Shown here: piece by piece, positions 18,590 through 25,644 of the stretch
How the letters are laid out: each line of letters begins with the position of its first letter
Numbering within the stretch: position 1 is the stretch's first letter
From: ChocPot-Mid sp043804925
GTDB lineage: Bacteria > Bacteroidota > Ignavibacteria > Kapaibacteriales > UBA2268
Direction of reading: 5' to 3'
DNA length: 64,000 nt
Assembly (NCBI GenBank): GCA_043804925.1
Contig: JAZDIP010000022.1
Coordinates: forward strand, 1-64,000
Program-made: the position numbers and the translations under genes
Notes under the pieces: generated by a model
Databases searched by the model: none
Told to the model about the DNA's origin: nothing
The model's input: the letters and a program-made list of their open reading frames with translations, nothing else

Positions 18590-19606
18590 ATGAAAATAAT
18601 ATTTACGATTGGAGATTGTAATGGTATCGGACTTGAAGTATTAATCAAAGCTCTTATAAAATTTGATGATTTCTCAAAATCATCATCTTTCGACAAGCTC
18701 AGGATGACAAATTCACAAGTTGATTTTTCAATTGTAGGAAATGAGAAAACTATAAAAGAATATTTAAGTTATTTCAATTTTCCTATAACAGTTAACAATA
18801 ATACAATAGAACTAAATAACAGAAAAATACTAATAATAAAGTCAGCAGCTTATTCACCGGTACAATTTGGAAAAGAAACAAAATCCGCCGGGCGTTTAGC
18901 TGCCAAGTCAATTGAAAAAGCATTGGCTCTCACACTGAAAAATCAATACGATGCAATGATAACAATGCCTGTATCGAAATCAGTTTTGTATAAAGCAGGT
19001 TGGAAATATCCCGGACATACGGAAATGTTAGCAGATGTTTGCAATGTAAAAAATCCATTGATGCTACTTTGCACAGACAAAATCAGGGTTGGACTTGCAA
19101 CGATTCATATTCCGCTTAGTAAGGTTCACAAATCAATAACAAAATCCGGTTTAATTGAAACAGCACAAAAATTCAATTTATCACTCAAACAAGATTTCGG
19201 AATAAAAGCACCTAAAATTGCATTATTAGGATTAAATCCGCATGCCGGAGAAAGCGGAGACATAGGAAAAGAAGAAATCAAAATCATCATACCTGCAATC
19301 AATGAATTGAACAAACAGGGAATAAAAACATTCGGACCATTTCCTGCAGACGGCTTTTTCGCACATGGCGAATACAAACAATTCCACGGAATTTTAGCTA
19401 TGTATCACGACCAAGGGTTAATACCTTTGAAACTCCTTGCAAAAGGAAGCGGAGTAAACTTCACAGCAGGTTTACCTATTGTCAGAACCTCACCCGACCA
19501 CGGCACGGCTTTCGGAATAGCTGGACAGAACAAGGCAGATTGCAGAAGTACTTTGCATGCAATTGAACTTGCAATTGAGGTTGTGAGAAAGAGGAGGAAA
19601 ATTTAA
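18590..19606 (+). CDS. pdxA: 4-hydroxythreonine-4-phosphate dehydrogenase PdxA with an in-frame repeat insertion
   Basis: The ATG at 18590 gives MKIIFTIGDCNGIGLEV, the family start, with GAAAGGA upstream. The 338-residue product oxidises 4-phosphohydroxy-L-threonine in deoxyxylulose-5-phosphate-dependent vitamin B6 synthesis. Metal-binding histidines are seen in YPGHTEML, ATIHIPLSKV and AMYHDQGLIP, and the NAD-site region is SPDHGTAFGIAGQNKAD. Between strands near residues 30-45 lies SSSFDKLRMTNS, which the family does not usually have; it is encoded by a palindromic repeat found elsewhere in this window. The insertion keeps the frame and sits at the surface end of the first Rossmann-like unit, so the enzyme may still work. 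Confidence 0.92.
   Translation: MKIIFTIGDCNGIGLEVLIKALIKFDDFSKSSSFDKLRMTNSQVDFSIVGNEKTIKEYLSYFNFPITVNNNTIELNNRKILIIKSAAYSPVQFGKETKSAGRLAAKSIEKALALTLKNQYDAMITMPVSKSVLYKAGWKYPGHTEMLADVCNVKNPLMLLCTDKIRVGLATIHIPLSKVHKSITKSGLIETAQKFNLSLKQDFGIKAPKIALLGLNPHAGESGDIGKEEIKIIIPAINELNKQGIKTFGPFPADGFFAHGEYKQFHGILAMYHDQGLIPLKLLAKGSGVNFTAGLPIVRTSPDHGTAFGIAGQNKADCRSTLHAIELAIEVVRKRRKI
18684..18709 (+). repeat. Palindromic dispersed element inside pdxA
   Basis: The bases CATCTTTCGACAAGCTCAGG followed by ATGACA match the reverse form of a dispersed element with TCATC/GATGA ends. It encodes the FDKLRMT peptide in frame within pdxA. Related copies lie at 25311, 27568, 27675 and 50565. Confidence 0.8.
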
Positions 19607-19698
19607 CAAATGGCAGTTATATGTTTGAAGGAATTATTTTTTCATTGAGCCGCGAATTAGTTATAAAAATTAACAGCAATTGTAAAAAATGTGCTCAT

Positions 19699-20808
19699 TT
19701 AAAAAAAATCTTTAGGAATGTTATAGTATTTTACAGTATAAGGATTACCACGATATCTTGATTCTTTTCTTCTATCAAGATATATAACACAAACAACTTC
19801 ATCAATAAAAAAATGTTCTTCATACTTTAATAATTCAGGACGAACATTATTATCAATTGCTACTGGGTTTTCTAATATTAAAATATTATTGTTTTCATTG
19901 TTAATAAGCTGAACTGAGTTTTCTTCGGGGCATGACACTGAAATTTTATTTTGATAAAATTGTATGAAGTGGTACATGTTTATTAATTTATCATCACTTA
20001 TAAAATCATCATATTTTAGTAGATTATCCCATAGAATTTTATTACAATCTTCAAAAACCTCGCAGGTATTCAGGTTAATTATTAGTTCATATTTTTTATC
20101 ATAATCATCTGGTGAATCTTCATGTTTCCAAACTGTTATGGTCTTAAAACCTTTAAAATGAATGAATTTTCCCATCGTTGAACTAGTAAGTATTTGGCAG
20201 AATATTCTTGCATCAAAAGAGAATTTTCCTATTAAATCAAAGGTATATAAATCAAAAATATATATATAATTGTACGTGCTTAAGATTAAACTACGTAATG
20301 GTTTTGAAATGTTTAACTGTTTAAAATCTGTCATGTCTGGTATATTGGATTTGAAATTATAATAAATGGAATTTGATTCAGAAATATTATAAATAAAAAT
20401 ACAGACTGGAATTATATGAATTAAAATTGTGGTATCTAACGTTAAAAACTCAATTATTGGGTTATATAGAACTAATATCATTTCAATAATTTTTTGCTTG
20501 AATAGTAATTTATGATAAATAGTTTTTTTCTGAAACCTTTTTAGAAGATATTGATAGGAATATAATGATACTACAATACAAGATATAAATACTGATATTT
20601 TGATAAACTTTATTAAATCTATAAATTGAAGAATACCCTCATAATTGTATGAATCAAAAAATTCGTCATATCTATATAGAAAATATGAGTAAATTAAAGA
20701 ACCAAATAAAATAAGAATAAGAGTAATACTAATTAACTGAAAAATAATAGTATTGGTGTATAATATCTTAACATAGTTCTTATTACCAAATATCCGATCC
20801 ATTTTCAT
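19699..20808 (-). CDS. Membrane protein of unknown function
   Basis: A 369-residue protein I do not recognise. There are hydrophobic segments at about residues 18-45, 68-88 and 112-140, so the N-terminal third is membrane-embedded. The rest (about 150-369) is a soluble, beta-rich region with phrases such as LRSLILSTYNYIYIFDLYT and NILILENPVAIDNN, loosely like one or two propeller blades. The gene is more AT-rich than pdxA, with which it converges. It is followed upstream by the hicB locus on the same strand. Horizontal acquisition is possible but not shown. Confidence 0.65.
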   Translation of the reverse strand: MKMDRIFGNKNYVKILYTNTIIFQLISITLILILFGSLIYSYFLYRYDEFFDSYNYEGILQFIDLIKFIKISVFISCIVVSLYSYQYLLKRFQKKTIYHKLLFKQKIIEMILVLYNPIIEFLTLDTTILIHIIPVCIFIYNISESNSIYYNFKSNIPDMTDFKQLNISKPLRSLILSTYNYIYIFDLYTFDLIGKFSFDARIFCQILTSSTMGKFIHFKGFKTITVWKHEDSPDDYDKKYELIINLNTCEVFEDCNKILWDNLLKYDDFISDDKLINMYHFIQFYQNKISVSCPEENSVQLINNENNNILILENPVAIDNNVRPELLKYEEHFFIDEVVCVIYLDRRKESRYRGNPYTVKYYNIPKDFF

Positions 20809-20843
20809 TATAATAAATTAGAAATTCGACAAATAATAAATAA

Positions 20844-21092
20844 CTAAAAAACGGCAACTGCCTTAGTCGCTTTCTTTATTGTTAAATTAATAAACTCGGC
20901 TGCAAAAGAACTTGATTGGGGTACTTCATATCCTTTTTCAATCATGGATTCAATATGAAATTGTATTGCTTCTTTCATGTTTTTTTCACATTCTTTTTTG
21001 GTTGAACCAGCCGCAACACAACCATCAAAATCCGGAGAATAGGCAGAATATCCGGTGTTGGTCTTCTCAAATATAATCAAGTATTTATTCAT
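20844..21092 (-). CDS. hicB: HicB-family antitoxin, partner toxin decayed
   Basis: An 82-residue protein with the partial RNase-H-like HicB fold: YLIIFEKTNTGYSAYSPDF, then GCVAAGSTKKECEKNMKEA and IQFHIESMIEKGYEVP. HicB binds and neutralises the mRNA-interfering toxin HicA and often represses the operon. Its start codon overlaps the old hicA stop codon as TAATG, the usual hicAB arrangement. Because hicA is broken here, hicB may persist as an orphan antitoxin or be on the way to loss. The frame itself shows no damage. Confidence 0.85.
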   Translation of the reverse strand: MNKYLIIFEKTNTGYSAYSPDFDGCVAAGSTKKECEKNMKEAIQFHIESMIEKGYEVPQSSSFAAEFINLTIKKATKAVAVF

Positions 21093-21273
21093 TATTTCAA
21101 TCCTGCTTGTTTTAAAATACTATTTTGAGTTCCCGGAGCCAAATCAGCACTTAATTTTCCGGGTACTGTAACAATCCCCTTTTTAAGCGGATATGAATAA
21201 TGCCGATATCTACCTCTTGTTCGCTCAAGATACATCCGTCATTTTCAATTAATTTTATTATTTCTCTAACTTT
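21092..21273 (-). pseudogene. hicA: hicA toxin pseudogene: frameshift and lost start codon
   Basis: Reading the minus strand upstream of hicB, one frame gives KVREIIKLIENDG, the usual HicA N-terminus, and a second frame gives YLERTRGRYRHYSYPLKKG, then IVTVPGKLSADLAPGTQ and NSILKQAGLK before a stop. The two join at a missing G in the GGATG-TATCTT stretch near 21231-21237, where intact relatives read DGWYL. The first frame also lacks any ATG and is preceded at once by TAA. The conserved double-stranded-RNA-binding fold is therefore no longer made as one chain. The high similarity of both halves suggests recent loss. Confidence 0.8.
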
Positions 21274-21379
21274 TTAAAAAAGACGTTTATTCTTTCTAAA
21301 ATTGTTTAAGCATAAATATATACATCTAAAATAATAAAAATACTTTTAAAAAATAATATAATTTTAAGATTATTTCCCG

Positions 21380-21406
21380 TTCTGTCAGATGTTACATCTG
21401 ACAGAA
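21380..21406. repeat. Perfect 13+1+13 palindrome
   Basis: TTCTGTCAGATGT (21380-21392) and its exact reverse complement (21394-21406) flank a single T. It is not followed by a U-run on either strand. It resembles another palindrome, of the AGACAGGTTT type, at 58610-58630 in size and in its CTGTC ends. Confidence 0.8.
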
Positions 21407-21484
21407 AAATCACCTAAATCCATTAATCAGCTGCAATAATGTCATTCCTATGAAAAACAGGTACAGCAGTTCCGACGTTTGCAT

Positions 21485-21584
21485 CAATTGTCCTAACTGT
21501 GATTTTTGTGATTTGAGTGATTTTTTATGATAAATTAAAATCATGTATTCAAAGAAATCAAATAAATCAAAGTTTAGACAATTG
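21485..21584. repeat. Long imperfect inverted repeat built from GTGATTT-like nonamers
   Basis: The left arm (21485-21530) starts CAATTGTCCTAACTGTGATT and the right arm (21541-21584), read as its complement, starts CAATTGTCTAAACTTTGATT; they align over about 45 nt with a 10-nt AT loop. Inside the left arm 9-nt units TGTGATTTT, TGTGATTTG and AGTGATTTT repeat. A transcript would fold into one long hairpin. Confidence 0.7.
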
Positions 21585-21658
21585 GAATTTAAATTTTAAA
21601 TTCGCCCTACTTTTCGTAATTTTGTTCAATAATATTTGTTTAATTAATAAAGTAAAAA

Positions 21659-22132
21659 ATGCCGGCATTTAGTATTGAAAGTAATGGAAGATTAGAAAAA
21701 ACTGCTGTTTATTATAATGGGGAACAGTTGGGCGGGATTAAAGAGATTTTGATTAATATTGATGAGGAAGGAACTTTCGACGCATTTATACAATATGAAG
21801 GTTCCGATAAAAATTTATATACAAAACAGATTTTTACTGATTATTTTGATAATGTAAAAGTAGTCGAACCAACTTTTACTGAAGAAGAAGCAGAGGAATT
21901 GCAATTGCTGACGATTAACAGTGATGGTAAAATCGAAAATTCAATTTTATTATTGAATGATGAGGAACAGGATGGTGTCGTCAGTTTGGAAATTCATATA
22001 AAAGGGACCAATAAAGTCAGCGGATTGAAATCATTATTTATTCAAAATGATTTGTCAGATAAACCCGTCTTCAAGGCAGAAATCACATTCAGAAATGAAG
22101 ATGATTCGATTGAGACAGAAAATGTTTTTTAA
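21659..22132 (+). CDS. Hypothetical acidic protein with duplicated beta domain
   Basis: A 157-residue acidic protein without signal peptide or membrane segment. It appears to consist of two related halves: FSIESNGRLEKTAVYYNGEQ at the start and LTINSDGKIENSILLLNDEE from about residue 92, each followed by a strand-rich stretch (GIKEILINID and GVVSLEIHIK). I know no named family for it. No Shine-Dalgarno sequence precedes the ATG. The gene is likely real because codon use matches its neighbours and the duplication is preserved at protein level. Confidence 0.65.
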   Translation: MPAFSIESNGRLEKTAVYYNGEQLGGIKEILINIDEEGTFDAFIQYEGSDKNLYTKQIFTDYFDNVKVVEPTFTEEEAEELQLLTINSDGKIENSILLLNDEEQDGVVSLEIHIKGTNKVSGLKSLFIQNDLSDKPVFKAEITFRNEDDSIETENVF

Positions 22133-22140
22133 AAAGTTAT

Positions 22141-22161
22141 GAGTTGAGAGTTGAGAGTTAA
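22141..22161. repeat. Short heptamer tract (GAGTTGA units)
   Basis: Three in-register 7-nt units GAGTTGA, GAGTTGA, GAGTTAA directly follow the stop codon of the preceding gene. They are short but match the heptamer style seen at other spacers in the window. Confidence 0.5.
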
Positions 22162-22191
22162 TTTTGTGAGTTCTTTTAATATGATAAAAAT

Positions 22192-22308
22192 CCTCTATCG
22201 AAAGGTGTAGGAGCGTGTTCAAAAGTTTCCTCTCTATCAATAGGGATATAGGTGTGTTCTTAAATTCCCCCCTATCAAGAGGGGACAAAGGGGTGTGTAA
22301 ATAAGTTT
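22192..22308. repeat. Three degenerate tandem units of about 39 nt
   Basis: Three adjacent units (22192-22228, 22229-22267, 22268-22308) each begin CC(C)TCTATC-like, hold an A/G-rich middle with GG-rich core (GGTGTAGG, AGGGATATAGG, AGGGGACAAAGG) and end GTGTTC/GTGTAAATAAGTTT. Each can fold because the CCTCT or CCCCT start pairs with the G-rich core. They are much richer in G and C than the surrounding spacer. Confidence 0.65.
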
Positions 22309-22336
22309 AATGAGTTTTTAATAAGGATTAGATATT

Positions 22337-22984
22337 ATGGATAAGAGGAATAAAATTTATAAAGCATTTGGAATAATATTTTTATTGACATTGCTTACTT
22401 TGTTTATAGCTCCCGATATGGCAGAAGCCCGTCGTGGATTTGGAGGTTTTGGCAGAAGTTTTAGCCGTAAGAGTTTTGGCGGGTCACGAAGCTACAGAAC
22501 TCCACAAAGGACACCGAGAACTCAACCGAGGTCATCGTTTGGAAACAGAAGAACTGCACCTCAAAGGATGACAGCATCTCAAAGGTCGGCATCGAGTTTT
22601 GGAGGAAAAAGAATGTCTTCACCAAAAGCTTATACAAGTAAATATGGAACTCCAAGGAAATCCACTACCCAGTCAATAACAAGAAATGGTGTTTCCCAAA
22701 ATTATGTTATGCACAGCTACGGCGGATACGGAAGTGGTTTAATGATGGGTTATATGATGGGAACGACAAGCTGGCTTTGGATGATGCCTTTCCATCCTGC
22801 TTTTTATTATTCACGTCCATATTATGCAGATAATCCCGATGGAACTGTGAGCGTTTATCCACCGACATTTTCCTGGTCGAAATTATTTTTTACCCTGATA
22901 GTATTCGGTTTAATTGTTTATATCATCAGAGTAATAATAAGGAGCCGCAGAGCAGGCAGTTATTCCCAATCATCCTTTAGCTGA
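22337..22984 (+). CDS. Envelope protein with Gly/Arg/Ser-rich region and C-terminal membrane segment
   Basis: This 215-residue protein has an N-terminal hydrophobic segment (about 12-30, ending MAEA) that may be a signal peptide. A strongly basic, low-complexity stretch rich in Arg, Ser, Gly, Thr and Pro covers about residues 32-120. A Met/Gly/aromatic region (GSGLMMGYMMGTTSWLWMM) follows, and there is a C-terminal membrane helix at about 183-205 before a short basic tail. I do not recognise the family. It could be a surface or membrane-tethered protein binding nucleic acid or acidic polymers, but that is a guess from charge. recQ begins 23 nt downstream. Confidence 0.7.
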   Translation: MDKRNKIYKAFGIIFLLTLLTLFIAPDMAEARRGFGGFGRSFSRKSFGGSRSYRTPQRTPRTQPRSSFGNRRTAPQRMTASQRSASSFGGKRMSSPKAYTSKYGTPRKSTTQSITRNGVSQNYVMHSYGGYGSGLMMGYMMGTTSWLWMMPFHPAFYYSRPYYADNPDGTVSVYPPTFSWSKLFFTLIVFGLIVYIIRVIIRSRRAGSYSQSSFS

Positions 22985-23007
22985 CACAAAATATTTGATA
23001 TTATATT

Positions 23008-25644
23008 ATGGACAGAGCATTAATTTATTCTACACTACATAAGTACTTTGGTTTTGCTCAGTTTCGTAATGGACAGGAAGAAATAATATCGAGTATTCTT
23101 TACGGGAATGATACTCTTTCGATTATGCCAACGGGTGGCGGCAAATCCTTATGCTATCAGCTTCCTGCTCTATTGATGAACGGCACTGCTTTGGTCGTAT
23201 CCCCATTAATTGCATTGATGAAAGACCAGGTTGATGCTCTTAGTAAAAGGGGGATTTCTTCAACATTTATCAATAGCTCGCTTTCGTCCGAAGAAACATC
23301 ACACCGGCTTGAAAAGACTGCAAACGGAGATTTCAAGCTGTTGTACATTGCTCCCGAACGTTTGAAAAACAAGAGTTTCAGAAATGCATTGAGTTCATTC
23401 GATATTTCCTTTCTTGCTATTGATGAAGCACATTGTATTTCCGAATGGGGACATGACTTTCGTCCGGCATATCTTCATATAACCGAAGCATTGGATTCTC
23501 TCGGTAAAATCCCTGTAATAGCATTAACAGCTACAGCAACACCGGAGGTTCAGGATGATATAGTTTCATCTCTAAACATGAATGAGGCAAAAAGATTTGT
23601 CAGGGGATTCGACAGACCAAACCTGAGCTATATAACGGAAACTACGACTGAAAAAATTAACAGAGTTGTTGATATTTGCAAAGAAACGAAGGAAGGTTCG
23701 ACTATTATTTATTGCGGTTCAAGGAAAAGGGTGGAATCATTCACCGAAGGATTGATGCAATATGGATTGAAAGTTATATCATATCATGCCGGTTTGGCTG
23801 ACAATTTCAGAAAATATGCACAAGAAAAATTTATTGACGGCGAAACGAAAATTATTGTGGCAACTAATGCTTTTGGGATGGGTATTGACAAAGCAGATGT
23901 TCGCAATGTTATCCATGTGGATTTACCTTCGACAATCGAATCCTATTATCAGGAAGCAGGAAGAGCAGGAAGGGATGGGAATCCGTCAAATTGTTTGATG
24001 CTGTATCATCCATCCGATAGAAAATTACAGGAGTTTTTCATTAAATCAACTTTCCCATCGTTTGAGAATATAGCAACTGTTTACAATTATCTTTTTGATA
24101 TTAATTCGACATCATTGGGTTGCAAGAGCTTTGATTCGATTTATCTTAGTGAATCAGAAATTGGAAATTCAATTAATTTACCTTCGATTGCTGTTCATTC
24201 CGTTATCAATTTACTGGAAAGGCAGAAAATTCTGAGGCGCGGCTCAACACAGGGTTTGGCTTCTGTTCAGATAACAACTTCGGAAGAGAGAATTATAGAA
24301 TATTATGATAATGTTGATGATGTAAAGCGAAAAGTATTTGAAGCACTTTTACGTGGCATTAGTTCTGAAATTTTTACTCAGCCGGTTCAATTCGATATTC
24401 AGCATTTCATGAAAAAGTATGATATAAATTTTGATGAGATGAAAAATTCAATCAGAGCTTTTGAATTTGCCGATTTGCTCAGATTTCATTTCCCGGGATT
24501 TGCCAAAGGTATATCGCTTCTTTCTGAAAGGATGAATCCAAATGAATTACCATTTGATTTCGATGCTTTTAAAACCAGGAGATTGAATGCAATCAAGAAA
24601 TTGAATTTTGTTCAACAATATGCAGAGTCTTCTGAATGTAAAAGAAATTTCATACTGAATTATTTTCGGGACAATGAGATTGCAGGAGTATGTGGTATTT
24701 GCAGTTCTTGTTTGAATTTATATCCTAAGGACAAAAAAATCAGTTCAAAGCAAAAATACTTACAGACAAAGATATTGGAAGCGGCACAGGAATTGTCAGG
24801 TATGTTCGGTAAAACCACTCTTGGCTTGTATCTAAAAGGTTCAATAAATCCTCAGATTCAAAAATATTTTTTAGAAAAAGGAAATTATTTTGCATGCTGT
24901 AAGGAATATTCTCTTGACGAAATAAAACAATGCATCGAACAGGAAGTTTATAATGGGAATTTGATTTCATCCGGAGATTTATATCCTACAATCATTCCGT
25001 CAGATGAGGTTCAAAGCCGGCTCCGTGGTATAAAGCACTTCAAAATTACAAGAACGGAGAAATCTACAGATGTCGTATTATTAAAAATGTTAAAAGAATT
25101 ACGTTCCGATTTGGCAATAAAAAATAAAGTTGTTGAACGAGCAATCATTTCAGATGTTGCCTTAAGAAAAATTGCCCGGGAAAAACCTGATATATTAAGC
25201 AAATTTGAACAAATCTCAGGAATAGGCCAGGTTTTTATGAAAAACTTTGCTCTCAGCTTTTTGAACTTAATACTAAAATATAAAAGTAAACATAATCTTA
25301 ACGAAACAAGTCATCCTGAGCTTGCCGAAGAACAAAAACTATCAAAAGAAACTAAAAAAATAATTGAACTTGCCGCCAAGGGATATGATTTGGAAACGAT
25401 TTCATCAAAAATAAAAATCCCAAAAGTTGACGTTGCAAGGCATATTCAGATAGCAATTGAATCAGGTATAGATGTGAAGATAACACAATTGGTAAATATG
25501 GATATTTTTTCAGAAGTAAAAGCTATGGTGGCAAAAAAACGGAATATCACACTCCGGGAAGTACAAACGAAAATAAGTAAAAATGTAGATTTCGCTTCAT
25601 TAAGGATTCTACTTGCTATTGCAAGGAAAGAACTAGGAAGATAA
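23008..25644 (+). CDS. recQ: ATP-dependent DNA helicase RecQ, with extended C-terminus
   Basis: A 878-residue helicase, longer than most bacterial RecQ proteins. Domain order: superfamily 2 helicase core with Walker A PTGGGKS (about 41-47) and DEAH box at 139-142 within IDEAHCISEWGHDFRP; second RecA fold with GMGIDKADVRNVIH and QEAGRAGRDG; zinc-binding region with CKRNF and CGICSSC (about 540-568); winged helix; HRDC domain (about 690-765); then a helix-turn-helix-like tail (KKIIELAAKGYDLETISSKI). The enzyme unwinds 3'-tailed DNA in recombination and fork repair. Residues about 768-776 (SHPELAEEQ), between HRDC and the tail, are encoded by a dispersed palindromic repeat. Its stop codon touches that of speA. 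Confidence 0.95.
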   Translation: MDRALIYSTLHKYFGFAQFRNGQEEIISSILYGNDTLSIMPTGGGKSLCYQLPALLMNGTALVVSPLIALMKDQVDALSKRGISSTFINSSLSSEETSHRLEKTANGDFKLLYIAPERLKNKSFRNALSSFDISFLAIDEAHCISEWGHDFRPAYLHITEALDSLGKIPVIALTATATPEVQDDIVSSLNMNEAKRFVRGFDRPNLSYITETTTEKINRVVDICKETKEGSTIIYCGSRKRVESFTEGLMQYGLKVISYHAGLADNFRKYAQEKFIDGETKIIVATNAFGMGIDKADVRNVIHVDLPSTIESYYQEAGRAGRDGNPSNCLMLYHPSDRKLQEFFIKSTFPSFENIATVYNYLFDINSTSLGCKSFDSIYLSESEIGNSINLPSIAVHSVINLLERQKILRRGSTQGLASVQITTSEERIIEYYDNVDDVKRKVFEALLRGISSEIFTQPVQFDIQHFMKKYDINFDEMKNSIRAFEFADLLRFHFPGFAKGISLLSERMNPNELPFDFDAFKTRRLNAIKKLNFVQQYAESSECKRNFILNYFRDNEIAGVCGICSSCLNLYPKDKKISSKQKYLQTKILEAAQELSGMFGKTTLGLYLKGSINPQIQKYFLEKGNYFACCKEYSLDEIKQCIEQEVYNGNLISSGDLYPTIIPSDEVQSRLRGIKHFKITRTEKSTDVVLLKMLKELRSDLAIKNKVVERAIISDVALRKIAREKPDILSKFEQISGIGQVFMKNFALSFLNLILKYKSKHNLNETSHPELAEEQKLSKETKKIIELAAKGYDLETISSKIKIPKVDVARHIQIAIESGIDVKITQLVNMDIFSEVKAMVAKKRNITLREVQTKISKNVDFASLRILLAIARKELGR
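25311..25333 (+). repeat. Dispersed palindromic element inside recQ
   Basis: TCATCCTGAGCTTGCCGAAG is the forward form of the same element that lies in reverse orientation within pdxA. Only the left arm and core are clear; the right GGATGA arm is lost. It is read in frame as SHPELAEE, between the HRDC domain and the C-terminal tail. Confidence 0.75.

Larger units (their letters stand above)
21274..21658. other. 385-nt non-coding spacer with two palindromes
   Basis: No gene was seen. The first 100 nt are plain AT-rich DNA. A 27-nt perfect palindrome lies at 21380-21406 and a roughly 100-nt imperfect inverted repeat at 21485-21584. A TAATTTTG motif at 21617-21624, 34 nt before the next start codon, could be a promoter -7 element, although no TTTG lies at the right distance upstream. 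Confidence 0.6.
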
